DNA from: Bugula neritina
Lineage: Eukaryota; Bryozoa; Gymnolaemata; Cheilostomatida; Bugulidae
Direction: 5' to 3'
Assembly (NCBI GenBank): GCA_964035545.1
Contig: OZ037770.1
Span: forward strand, 14,158,642-14,222,641
Length of the DNA: 64,000 bases
Every line of letters starts with the position of its first letter. The first letter of the stretch is position 1. Both the position numbers and the translations under genes were made by a program. Below, piece after piece: positions 17,659 to 29,700 of the stretch. The notes below the pieces were generated by a model. That model did not search any database. It saw only the letters and a program-made list of their open reading frames with translations, and had not been told where the DNA came from.

Positions 17659-20600
17659 ATGATTTGGATTCATGAATATGATAAACTCATTGTTCTACTA
17701 GTCATCGCTGTGGGTAAGTTATAGTTGAATCAGTGAAATGAACCAGCGATTTAGTGCTATTTTAGTTTCTTACAGTATTTGTAGTTGGACTATAGTTGTA
17801 TTTTGCTGTATATAATTTGACTATGTTTTGCAAATGAACTTTTACATAACAGCTAACAGTAGTTTGTGATTAGTTTTTTGCTAAAGTGATGACTGGCTTG
17901 AAAATCACTCTGAAGCTAGTTTTAATGGTGTTTATTATTCATTTGTTTAAAATCAAACAAAATTATTTTCATTGATATTTGAATTGCATCCTATATACTA
18001 TAACTCTATATTAATAGAATGGAAATCATAAATTTACAAAGCTTATGTAAAGAGATTCAAAGTATAATAAGTATGTTTCAATTACTGTAGGGGTGACAAT
18101 ACAGTCAAGCTATGCAGACCAGGTTCAAGCATGTCTTTTGAGAGAAGACCTCAAACAGAGGGAGATATCTTGTCCTGACTCAGACACAAGGATATCTATA
18201 GAACGCGTACAGACGGCCTATGCATCTGACAACTGTGGCAATCGGACATGTCCCTTCTCTATTAGCTCTTCACATGTTTACTACCAACACATCAATGCTA
18301 CTTGCGGCAATAGAGCTTCGTGTACCATAGATGCACAGCAACTAGCTGACAATTTTTCTAATTCATTCAGAGATTGCAACAGCGGAGGAAATAGCCGGAA
18401 TTTTGTAACAATCGTGTTCTCCTGCATTTCAGGTATTTCTAGTGTGTTGTATCTTTTTAGCATTAATAAGAAATCAGAGTCACATATAAATTGAGGTTTA
18501 CTTCAAACCATATGTTCTTTTATTCTGCCACAGTAAATCTTCTTCCTTCAAATATTATATGGCAATACATGTATGCTCATAGTTACCTACTACTATAAAT
18601 GATTGTTGAAAAATGTCAAAAAATGCTGTAACTAACATAATCAAAACATTACAGCTACGCAATTACTTAAAAGCTTTCATGAATTTTATTACTTATTATT
18701 TGTATTTAACTCTCTGTGGTATACACAGTAGATGTACATTTTCTTTAAAGGCATGTAGTAAAGCAGTTTATTCAACAACTTCTTGCACTGTTAAATCAAA
18801 CACTTAGCATAAGTTAGATGTACAAAAACTAGTTCTACTACACCGAGCCAATATTGTATAGTGGCGGTTTAGTTGAAGGCTTATAATTCAGCTTAAATTA
18901 AGCTGCATGTAGAGATGGCTAGCCTAGTAGAATCTGCTAGTTGACTATTTAGCATAATCGATGACTCACCTATACTGTGTTTATTCAATAACATTTTGTT
19001 AATATATTAGCGGTTGTCATGGAAATGAATAACTATGTTAGGTTTTCCTTGTTGAGCAACACTGTATTGAATACATTAAAGTGAGCTCATTTAATGAACT
19101 GAGCTATAACACATTTATAGCAATATCACCTGTCATTTGGCGATACTTTGAAATACAATTGTCACTTAAGAGATAAAATGAATAACTTCTAAAATGAACT
19201 TATTATTGTTTCTAGGAAATAGAAGCTAGTTTATTATTCAGATTTATCAAGAGTGTTCTTTTTTAAAAGATACTATGATAAACCCCTTTTATATATTTGA
19301 AATGACAGTTGGGTTTTAAAAATAACTGGTTTATTGTAAAAAGATAAAGCTTTACTCTCACCATCAAACCATTTAAGTGCAGTACAATACATGTATATAC
19401 ATACAATTACCTTATCCAGCTGTGCAAGACATTTTGTAAAACTGTTTTTTTAGAATCGCAAATTCTGTTAGCACACAACTGCTACAAAATATACCTATTG
19501 ATAATGTTTTATGTTTCAGCATCTGCTACTTCCACCACCACATTGCCATCAATTTCAGCAAAACCACAGAGATTCCTCCAAACTTTTATGAATTTTAATT
19601 CTACATTTTCTCTATTTTTTCAAGGCTTTTTGATGCCAGCCTTTATAGTTACGACTGAACCAGCTAGTTTATCAAGTAATAACTTGGAACCGAGCCAAAG
19701 GACACCGACTCATGCACCTGTGGCGAAACTACCACCAGTGAAATCATTAGCAGAAACAACCAATCAAACGCAAGCACCAGTCACGACTTTAAGCTCGAAG
19801 GAAAATATTCTTCAACCCAACACCACTACAGCTCCAAACAAGCGTGTGACTGGCATATTTGGTGAAATTGAAAATATAAAACATGAAAATGAGTCAGAAA
19901 TAACGTTGAAATCAACCAACAAGAAACAAAATGAAAGCTTAAATACTGGCACCAATGTGCTTGGCTTCCAAACCACATTTGTCTCAAATCAAGTCAATAA
20001 TGGCGATGAAATCGTAGCCTCTACACTTTCAAACGCAGGTAAAGTAAACCAATATAGTCCGTAATGAATTAGTGTATTTCAAAACAAAAAATGTCACTAG
20101 ATTGCTATTGTGCAATTCTTTTACTTGCTGAGAAACTAGCACAAGCACTTTTAGTTTACTCTATTGATTCATTACCTAGTCAAGAATACAATAATTCAAG
20201 TGAGACAAACTTCATAGACAGAAAGTTTGATAATTTGAGAAGTTGCTTCCTCTCACCATTCATGCCAAAATAATACTAGTAAAATAACTAAGAATATTCT
20301 TTCTATTTAGTTTTTAACATATTGTATGAATTTTAATGATGCTGATTTAATGATGACAAACTGTTAGGATAAAAACTGGATCATCTCTAAGATTGTTTTG
20401 TTGAATTGCACAAAGTTACCAACTCATGTCTTCTAATGTAATATTATTAAGCTGCATGATAAATAAAGTTACTACTAGATGTTGTTTTGGTTTTAGATCA
20501 GCCAATCAACACAGATAATGGAAGATTAATGGTGATCATTGTAATTTCTGTGATGTCAGTTCTAATAGTGACAATAATTTCACTAATTCTGGCGTTGTGC

Positions 20601-22347
20601 TTTGTCAAGAAACGAGGGTAAGATATTTTTTAAACTCATTTCAACAAGAAATTCAATATTTTGCTGATACAAATTTTTGAAAATATACTTATTAACAACA
20701 ATATTTTGCAAACAGTGCCATGCATATGCACTAATGCACTAGCTTTATTATAAATATCATAATCTATCATTATGTCACATTATGTTTGAACTAAATTTAT
20801 ATTATAATGTAATTAAATGATGGTAATATTTAATAGAAAACAAAGAAATATCCGGTTGACAAAGACCAAACCAATTGGGACTTTAGCTTCGTCAGATGCG
20901 TATGATATAATAGATGATGGAACACTGAACGGTATGTTTAGCAAAATACTCTTTTCTATTGTCTATTTCAATAGCATATTGAATTATTAGTAATGCATGA
21001 CATAGTTTAAATATAGAATGGCACAGTATAAAGTATATGACCTAATACATTGTTTATCAAGTGATGCAAGTACATATTGAATATTTTATTTAACCAAATT
21101 ATATATGCACTAGCCCAGGGAGCAGCCGTGGTCTAGGGGTTAGAGCGTTTGCCTAGTAAACACGAAGGTCATGGGTTCGAGCCCAGACAAAGGCCATTGG
21201 TGATGTTAGGAAGAGCATCCAGTCATAATTGCTCCTGTGCCTCATTTAAATAAGTCCTTAGCCCACTTTAACAAAAACCCTTTCTATCAGGGATTTCTCA
21301 CAGGGATAGCTACTATAAACTTGCGTGAGTATATATGTGCTAGCCCAAGATCCATACTTTGCAGGTTCTAGGATGGATGCTTATTACACCTCTCCACATT
21401 TATCAACGCCTGCAGGCTATTATATAGAAGCCACTTCACCAATATCTAAAAGCAGTATGCAATCAGGTATGCAGTTTATGTTAGTTTGCTATATACAAAT
21501 AGTAGTCGTTCCTTTAAAAATATTGCTGCCTCAAATACAGCAAGGTTTATTTATCTTTAACACACACAGTATCATGATGTTTATAAACAATTAGCAATAC
21601 TATGATAATTTTCAAATAAAGGTTTAATAAAATAGCATGATAGGATAGTTCATAGGCAAAAATATACATATAAAATATTGTAATATAGTATATATTGTAG
21701 CATAACTCATATTAGATGTTTACATATTATTTTAACTCATTACTGCTATGAAATGGCATGTTTTTGTTATCTTGTTTAATAGTGTGAGAATTTTATAAGT
21801 TGGTATACATTGTAAGGTTTTTCTAGCGTAATATGTTTTACTTTATATTTGCAAAACAGGTGGCAGCTATTCTAATTCTGTTGACACTGGTGAATATTAT
21901 GAAGCTGTTAATGCTGAAAATGCCAACTATGATATTGCTGTTAATGGTAAGTTGCTATAAGCACAAGCATGCAAATTAAAATTCATTTAAATGCGTATAT
22001 TTACACTTTTTTAAGTTTTTGCTTATTGCTAATTTTTGATGAGATTGGTTAGTGAATTCCATAATTAACCTATAAGATATATTATACAGTAATTTCACTT
22101 TTATTGCTAATAATAATTAAAATTCCTTTGTCTAGTCTGAAACTTATTTTTTTATCAATGTATAGGATATAGCAATGTCTATGCTAAAGTAAAAAAGACA
22201 CCCAAGACAGATGGAGCTCCTATGCTACTTGTTAATGACTTATATGAGCCTATGTCAACATCTAATAGAGATATACCTATGCATACTTATAGCAATGACA
22301 ATCAAACAATAATAATTGAGAATGACCTATATAATCATTGGAATTGA
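17659..22347 (+). CDS. SUEL (rhamnose-lectin) domain single-pass receptor with tyrosine-rich tail
   Basis: Eight exons: 17659-17713, 18091-18432, 19520-20038, 20497-20617, 20837-20931, 21365-21466, 21860-21946 and 22166-22347 (TGA). Phases close exactly to 500 residues. Signal peptide 1-19. The SUEL/galactose-binding lectin domain (about 20-132) has eight Cys with family-typical spacing. A Ser/Thr/Pro/Asn-rich stalk follows (about 133-305), then one hydrophobic helix (about 315-336, RLMVIIVISVMSVLIVTII...) and a basic stop-transfer (KKRG). The tail of about 160 residues is split over four small exons, each with tyrosine motifs: YDII, YYTSP, YYIEA, YSNS, YEAV, YDIA, YSNV, YAKV, YEPM, YSND. YEPM fits the YxxM PI3K-SH2 motif and the three YSN motifs fit the Grb2-type pYxN. 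The YGR and DPC sugar-contact motifs of canonical rhamnose lectins are not preserved. A plasma-membrane recognition receptor is inferred. Confidence 0.8.
21101..21347 (+). mobile_element. tRNA-derived SINE, family A, with target-site duplication
   Basis: The body at about 21118-21330 begins with a tRNA-like head (A box TGGTCTAGGGGTTAGAG, B box GGGTTCGAGCCC) and ends with a family-specific tail (ACTATAAACTTGCGTGAG). It is flanked by near-identical 17-bp copies ATATATG..CTAGCCCA at 21101-21117 and 21331-21347. It lies in intron 5 of the SUEL receptor, 17 bases upstream of the exon 6 acceptor. Confidence 0.9.
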
Positions 22348-22856
22348 ATAGCTCTTCAAACAACTGTATTTTTATAATTTTGTATAAACCATTTATTATA
22401 TTTTATTTTTTTTAGTCATTTTATGAGAAACTTTCAACTATTTAGACTAGGGTATTTGCTGTAAATGGCTATGTTTTATTATATTTCTGGTGGATATATA
22501 TAATTTCAATTGATTCTGTCAATAGTTTTAGCAACTTTTACAGTTTTCATACTTTCATGATAATCCAGTATGTTTAGCAAATGTTATTTTGTAGATTAAC
22601 TTTATTTATAGATACTTATAAATAGAGGTAGGTATTTGATTTGGTATAGTTAAAATTCATTAACTTGAAACTTATTTATTTTCAAAGGTTGTAGCGATCT
22701 ACTCTTTACCTTTTCAAGCAAAAAGTTAATGCATGTGGTTATAATGGCATATATACTGCAAAAGATTAAAGATTTTAAATTAGTTTTTCAAACTCCGAAA
22801 CTAGTTAAAATATGTTTTGAATTTTTTATATAAAATAACATTATAATGATGTTAAC

Positions 22857-22862
22857 AATAAA
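22857..22862 (+). promoter_or_regulatory. Candidate polyadenylation signal AATAAA for the SUEL receptor
   Basis: AATAAA lies about 510 bases after the stop codon, the clearest canonical hexamer I noted downstream of this gene. Position-based inference only. Confidence 0.35.
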
Positions 22863-23014
22863 CATATATTTTACTAGTTTCTACTTCCGAGTGCAGTTTT
22901 TGACATTTTTGGTTACAAATAAATTTTCCACAAACACTGAATAGTCCTACAATAAGCACAAACACCTCCATAAAAGATCAATCATACTTTTGTATTCGTA
23001 ATCCTATAATTTGT

Positions 23015-23145
23015 CTATTGACAGTTGCTTGTTGCCTGTTGCTAATTGTTTATTGTCTGTTGCTGATTGCCGATTGCCATTTGCCAATTATCTGTTAGCT
23101 GTTGTTTACTGCCCATATTCAGTTGCCTAAATTGCCAGTTGCAAT
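23015..23145. repeat. Degenerate TTGCC(A/T)GTTG-type short tandem repeat
   Basis: A run of variants of a roughly 7-10 base unit (GTTGCTTGTTGCCTGTTGC..., GATTGCCGATTGCC...). It is too degenerate to fix a period by eye. Confidence 0.6.
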
Positions 23146-23681
23146 GAATAATCAACTTTCTTTGAAGATTCAAACTAAATAAACTACTGCTTAAGCAAAT
23201 TATATTTAGAAATTAGACCTGTAATCTAACAGATTGACACTGTAGGAAATTTGTTTATGCCTAATTAGAACAGTTCTTATACAAGGTTAATGTGGGATTA
23301 GCTGTATGACCAGGAATATTTAAGTTATAGAAAAAAGTGATAATGGGCATTTTACAATTATTTTTAGAAATAAAAACTACAAAATATAGAATCTACAAAT
23401 AACTCTGCAATTAAAAAGTCAGTGTGTAACTATACTGAGAAAAAATTCAAGAATAAAGTTATATGTGGCTATGACAACTTCTGTCATTAATAATATCTTT
23501 GATATATACTATCAGATTACGTATACACACACAGACAAATGCACGCATATATATATATATACATAATATATATACTGTATATGCTGTATATGTTGTATAT
23601 GTTGTATATACTATATATAATACATGTATATGTATATATATATATAAACTCCTTATTTTGTCAATATTAATACTAAAAGTA

Positions 23682-23687
23682 TTTATT
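23682..23687 (-). promoter_or_regulatory. Polyadenylation signal of the DEG/ENaC gene
   Basis: AATAAA on the minus strand, about 58 bases beyond the TAA stop at 23745, a plausible spacing for a short 3' UTR. Confidence 0.5.
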
Positions 23688-23744
23688 AAGTTGCACAGCT
23701 CTGCAAATGTAATTATCCTCTATGTCAATTCTCAACGGCTATAG

Positions 23745-26700
23745 TTACACGTCACCATCTATTTTTGTTTCCACATTAGCACTTCTTCTTTTTCTCTTTC
23801 TGTGAATAAACTTCCCACACGCAGCAAATAAGATGACAATTAACTCAAATACTTCCATGAAGGATATTATAGACATTCCGATCCATAATCCAAGATGGCC
23901 GCCAATACTACCAATCAGGTCTTCCAACTAACAAATATATCATCATTACTGTTAAATTGACTGAACATTGTCACACACGAGTTAATGTAGTTTATTTTAC
24001 TATGCCTAATATCTCAGCTATGTGAATCGCTTATATTAACAAGACTATGATGTTATATTTCTATACATACTCACAGTCATACTAGCTCTCTGGATGTACA
24101 CATTATAGTTTAGACTTTCAAAGTAGAAGTCTACCGTAACCAGCTCAGACCGAATTCTTTCTCTATAGAAATTAACAAAGTTTTTAAATTTCAACCATTT
24201 TATGCTTTGTTACAATATATTCTTCAACTTCATCCTAATTTACTCAACATTTTGTGATTTAGTTCTCAAATCAAAGTTGTCTTCTCTAATAATTCAAGAT
24301 GATCAAAATAAATGGCAGTGCAACTGAAACTCTAGAACTAATTATTTGAATCGAGAACACATTTTCAATTACATATAATAAGTTATACAGAATAACATAT
24401 TTTCATTTTGAATCTCTAAACAAGTTATGTAACAGGCAAATCCAAAAGTCAAAGCTAAAACATATGTAAATTTTAGCCGAAATGCAAATCCTTAAATTTT
24501 AAATTCATATTTGCTTACTCTCTTTTTAAGAGGTTGTATTTAAAATTTTCATTTACAAAAATAAAATAATTTCTTACAAAGTATTTAAATCATTTTATAA
24601 ATGGATATTTGTTACCTTGTCCATGTAGCAGCTCCCTCTTGTATTGACTTTACACCTATCATAAGCATGGATGATCTCCAGAAATCCTAAGTTAAACAGA
24701 ATCACAGAAATTGATTCAAACACTTTGTAGCTGCATAAATTAGAGTCTAGTAAGTTACATCAATTTGTTTGTTCAAAACCCAACTTTCAACAATGGAAAT
24801 TTGTAACTTTACCTCTCATCACATTGATCATTAGTCTATAAAAGCTATAAAGCCTCATATTTGATTTAACATAAAACTTTATAGCTTATAGTTAATAAGT
24901 CTAATAAATATGCATTTTTAATTGTTATATTATATTAATAACCTGACTAAGATACACTTACCTCAAAGTTAATAGCTGGCCATTCGCTAAAAGATATGCT
25001 GTGATGGTATTGGGACTCCTGACAGGGTAGGGGACATGAACAGCTGTCTATGTCAGTTTTAAAATTGACAACGCAGTGATCTACAAGTACAAGTTGTACA
25101 AGTTATTGTTTGATGGAAATAAATATTATATTGTTATTACATACCTTACAAGTATATACATAATAACATAGTTGAGACATGAGTGATGCAGAATATAATA
25201 TTCCTAAAAGAGACAGCGTTCAAATTGGTTATGAAGATGGATGATATTGCATGGAGCAAGAACTTAGATTGAAAAGTAGGTCATTTGTAAAAAAAACTCC
25301 TTTCTATAAAATATGAGCCGGTCTCATATTGCATTAAAAATAGCTGCATGTTTTTTTTAGTCCTTAGATTATAGACACTATGCATGTCTATATACGAGTT
25401 TCAAAAAAAATTAATGTTTGCAAATATTTTAAATTGTAATATTCTAAATAGCTTTTAAATGTAAGAAATAGAAGGTTGTTTTATTACTTTGTTTTTAACA
25501 TTCATTGATAACAGTGTAGAAAGTTTATTTTTAATTCTATAAATTAAATACACATGTGTGACTAATTATTGTGATTAGGTTTTTTCTATACTCATCTTTA
25601 CGCTTATCTTATATAGTACGCACAAATTAATACAATTTTTAATTAGAAAATATTTAATTTATATGCCACTGAATGATAAATTAAGCAAATAACAATATAC
25701 TGTATATAGCAGAACATACAGTACTGGTGATAATCACAGATCACTTCGCCAGGTATAGGTGCGTATTGCATAGAAAGACAGCCACACTTCTCAACTATCT
25801 GCTTCTGTATACAAGTCATGTAACACCCCTGGAAAACCAAGTAAAGGAATAAATAGCAACATCATTGTAAAGTATTCAGCTTAAAATCTTAAAAAATAAA
25901 ATAAATCAAAAAATTAAAATTAAAAATAAAATATATGTTGCAAAAACATAAACCAAAGTAGGGAATGTTTTCTCTATAAAATTTTTTGTTTTAAACCTTT
26001 AAGTTATAGTTAAACGCAGTTGCTATTTCTACAAAACTAAACAGTATTGCATTTTCAAACTGATATAAGCAAAACATAATACAATTCTTAGAGTTGAGGT
26101 AATTTCGGAGCAGCTGTGTTTAACTAAACAGTAATAGATTACTCTGGCTTATATAATTCCTAAATCAAAATGTTGCTATACATATAGCCAAAAAGTTTGC
26201 ATCGTGAGAATTTTAACAAGAACATTACTAAACAATGACATACTAACACACTCGCTCTTATAAAACATTAGTAGTAACTAGAGCAGCCTAAAGTTTCATA
26301 TGACATTTACTGCTCAAAAAATTATATTTAAAAATTGATAAATCTGCTATATATTTAAACTGAACAAATGATATTAAATTGAGCAAGTAAAGTAGTATAT
26401 CTACAGAGAAATGAGAACCTAAGCTTAATAAAGCCAAGCAATTAAGCAATTATTATAAAATGTTGTAATATATGCAAATAGGTTGTTTGCCAACAGCTGG
26501 TATTTAAGCATTACAAAGTTAATTTATAATGCTTTTTCTATATAGGAAGTTTATTTACAATGAAAACACTTACGGTTTGGGTGTAAATTCCCGGGTAATT
26601 CCCATATTCAGAGTTTGTCTGCTTGGTACAGTTACTGTAGTTTGAGCCTTCCTGCCTTTTAATCTCAGACTGTAAGTAGAATATGGAGATTTATTACTTT

Positions 26701-29700
26701 GTATATAAGCAAACATTGTCACGCCAAAATTTGCCAAAATATAGAAAAATAACTAACAAAAACAGCAAAGAAAAGACTGCAATCAAAATTTAACATATAA
26801 AATAAAATGAAAAACTCAAAAGAGAGGATGCAAGTTGATTCAGAAAAGCATCATGCCATATAAAAGTGCATATCCGGCACTCAATTAAACAAATTATATT
26901 TTTAATTTTAGAATATATTATGTAATTAGGATTATTTTATTATATAGTGGCTTGATTTTAAAATTAAATGTTAAAATAATTTTTCTTATTAGAAAGTTTT
27001 AAATTATACATGATGAAAGATATTGCAAAATAATCCACATAAGTATTTATTTTGTGTTTTCAAAAACTTTACATAAATGATAAATTATATGTGTTGAAGT
27101 TTATAACAAACATACATAGCTAATAGCAACAGAGGTCTGAAATCCAGGTACAGCTTTAAATCCCTTTTCAGCAATCTGTGGAAACTCCCCCTGAGGGTGG
27201 AGGAGAAATGTAGCACCTGCTCGGTAGGATGAGTGGGGGTCGTAATTTGCCTGGTCAATAAACAAGGTCAGTGAAAGTCCTGCAATGCATATTCAGATGT
27301 GTAAATATATATTCCTGGTAAGGCGGTAGAATTTATACTACCGCCCTACCAAGATTTGAATCAGAGTTTTTCAATTTGAAGTCAGAGTAATATCTGTCAT
27401 ACTATTAGGGCTACAATAAAGTCTCAGCATAACATGATCTGCATTAAACTAGAATATTTTTGGCACGCTTCTGTCTCTCAAAAGATTATTTGTAATTTGC
27501 AGCATATAAACTTTTTCGGAAATCTAAATTGGAACAAATATTGCTCTATCACCAGTTCATTGTTAAGTTGTTGAACAATGCTATGCTATTTTGCTTATAT
27601 AAATTTCTTGCTAAAAATACTATTACATTTTGAACAGCTTGTTTGGTTTCTTTGTAAAATATTGTTTTATTGTGGGTTTATTGCTATATTGTTTTATAAA
27701 GTTACAATTTTTATATATACCTAATATATGTATAATACAATCTATTTATAATGTAAAGTATTTACCAATACTTTGACCGGCTTGCTTGGTTTCCTCGTAG
27801 CTGCCATTTAAACCGCTGTTATACGTGAAACAGTTACCAAATCTCCTGTCATAAAATTGGTAGAAGTCTCTATAATTAAAGAAACAAAATGATTACATCA
27901 CAAAATAATTAATCTTTTAAAAAATGTCCAGTGTAAAACTAGGAAAAGCAGCTCAGACTTTTAATTTGTAAATACCTGTTATTGCCAAGTTTGACATCCT
28001 AACTACCTTTAGAGTTCTGAATGCTCTGCAGGTTAAATCAAAATTTAAAATCATAATTATGACTAATGCAAGCTTGGGTAAAACCAAAAGGTTTTAAAAT
28101 GTTTTATTGAAAATTAAATATTTTGCATACGTTGTATTGCATTTAGCTCCATGGAAAGTACAGTCTACCAACATATCTTCCAGGGAATGCCCGCGGCCTA
28201 TAACAACATATAGAAGTACATTTCCATCAACCTCCAAGAAAATTGAAAACTAAAGATCCAATTTTTTAATTTTATTCGAGAAACTATACTTACAAACGAG
28301 TTCTTCCTGAGTTAGTGACTGAACAAGAGTGTATGATCTCAAAACCCGCTGCTGTGCCATTAATTCAGTATCTAGCAGGTAGCCAGGGTGATCTGGAGAA
28401 AACGTTGGCAGAGAGTATATTTTTTTCTGATAACAGAAAACAACTTTTAGCTATTTTATATAAATTTTTATAAAAATTATAACTAGAAGAAACCTAAATT
28501 AAATTTGAATTAATAACTTGGGTAAAGAGAGAACCTTTTCTTATATAAAGATTTAGAGTTTTGCTCAATCTTGTTTCTGTTCAAGCAAATGATTACATAA
28601 TATCATGTAAATTTTATTTATTATATAAGAGTTACCATCAGTGAATAATTATGAAAATTGTAAAATAGCTATGTCTAATATTTGTAAATTATAGTTACAA
28701 ATTTTTTCTTCAAATATATTTAAACTTTGAAGTTTCTTTAAAAAAATACTTTCTTCAGTCACTATGAATTTTCTGCAGCTCATTAAAAAGTATGTTATTA
28801 TTTTATAGTTTTAAATTTTATTTCAACTGTTGCCCTGAAATCTCATAATATTATAATTTTTGTGCTGCAGCCTCAATTATTACTTGAATTATTTGCTTAC
28901 TATAGGAAACACTTATATTAGCTGAGAAGTTTTGAAATTTTATTGTAGCCAAACTTTTTTCTATATATAGTCAAATAAAATATGGTATGGGAGAGAGAGC
29001 TTTTCGCGTTAATTTTCGATAACAAACCTTAAATATAATAACACCAAAGCATTTTGACTGTGTTTTTATCTGTAATGGTTATTCCCACTCAATAAGCTGA
29101 CCTTGCCATAGCTTTATGCTACTACACCAAGGCATTTAAATAACTAGAAGCGACTACAACCGTTTGTTTACAGTAGCAGAATAAAAAATTATAGCACTAT
29201 ATAAAATATTCTGTTTCCATTACCATATTATGATAAATATTTCAGTTGAAACGCAAAATAACAAAATTATACTTAGCTTAAGCTTGTTTTACAATAAAAG
29301 AGAAAAACTATAATGTAGGGTTGAGTTTACCCAGCAGCCCCCGTGGTGTAATGGTAGCACACTTGCTTGCAGGCCAGAGGTCTCGGGTTCAAATCCCGGT
29401 AGGGGCAATTATTTTCAAGCTATTTTGGCCTTTAGTGAAGTGTAGCACTCGTAGTAGTACTCCGAGGGAGTTGAGAGGCCAGGAGAGCTTGATGGCTGAA
29501 GGAGTAGTAGATAGGCCAGTGGAGTTCAGAGAACTGGGTGGGATGTAGTGTTGAGTTTACCCAGTCGCCCCTGCATAGTGTAATCAGTTAGCGCATGCTT
29601 GCAAGCCAGAAGTGTGTGGTTCAAATCCCGGTGGGGCCAAAGTTTTTTTCACATATAAGAGCTACCAAAACTTCATCAAACTATACAATAAATACAGTAT

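Larger units (their letters stand above)
22348..23744. other. Convergent intergenic region
   Basis: Holds the 3' ends of the convergent SUEL-receptor and channel genes, a degenerate TTGCC-type tandem repeat (about 23015-23145) and a TATATA/TGTATA low-complexity patch (about 23545-23645). No other gene seen. Confidence 0.6.

Noticed and set aside
29337-29407. Functional tRNA gene (A and B boxes present)
   Set aside because: The anticodon stem pairs poorly, the acceptor stem has mismatches, and the same leader and head recur as dispersed SINE copies.
29321-29548. 75-codon open frame on the plus strand
   Set aside because: It is a reading of the SINE head and tail inside a channel intron; such frames arise wherever this SINE family inserts.
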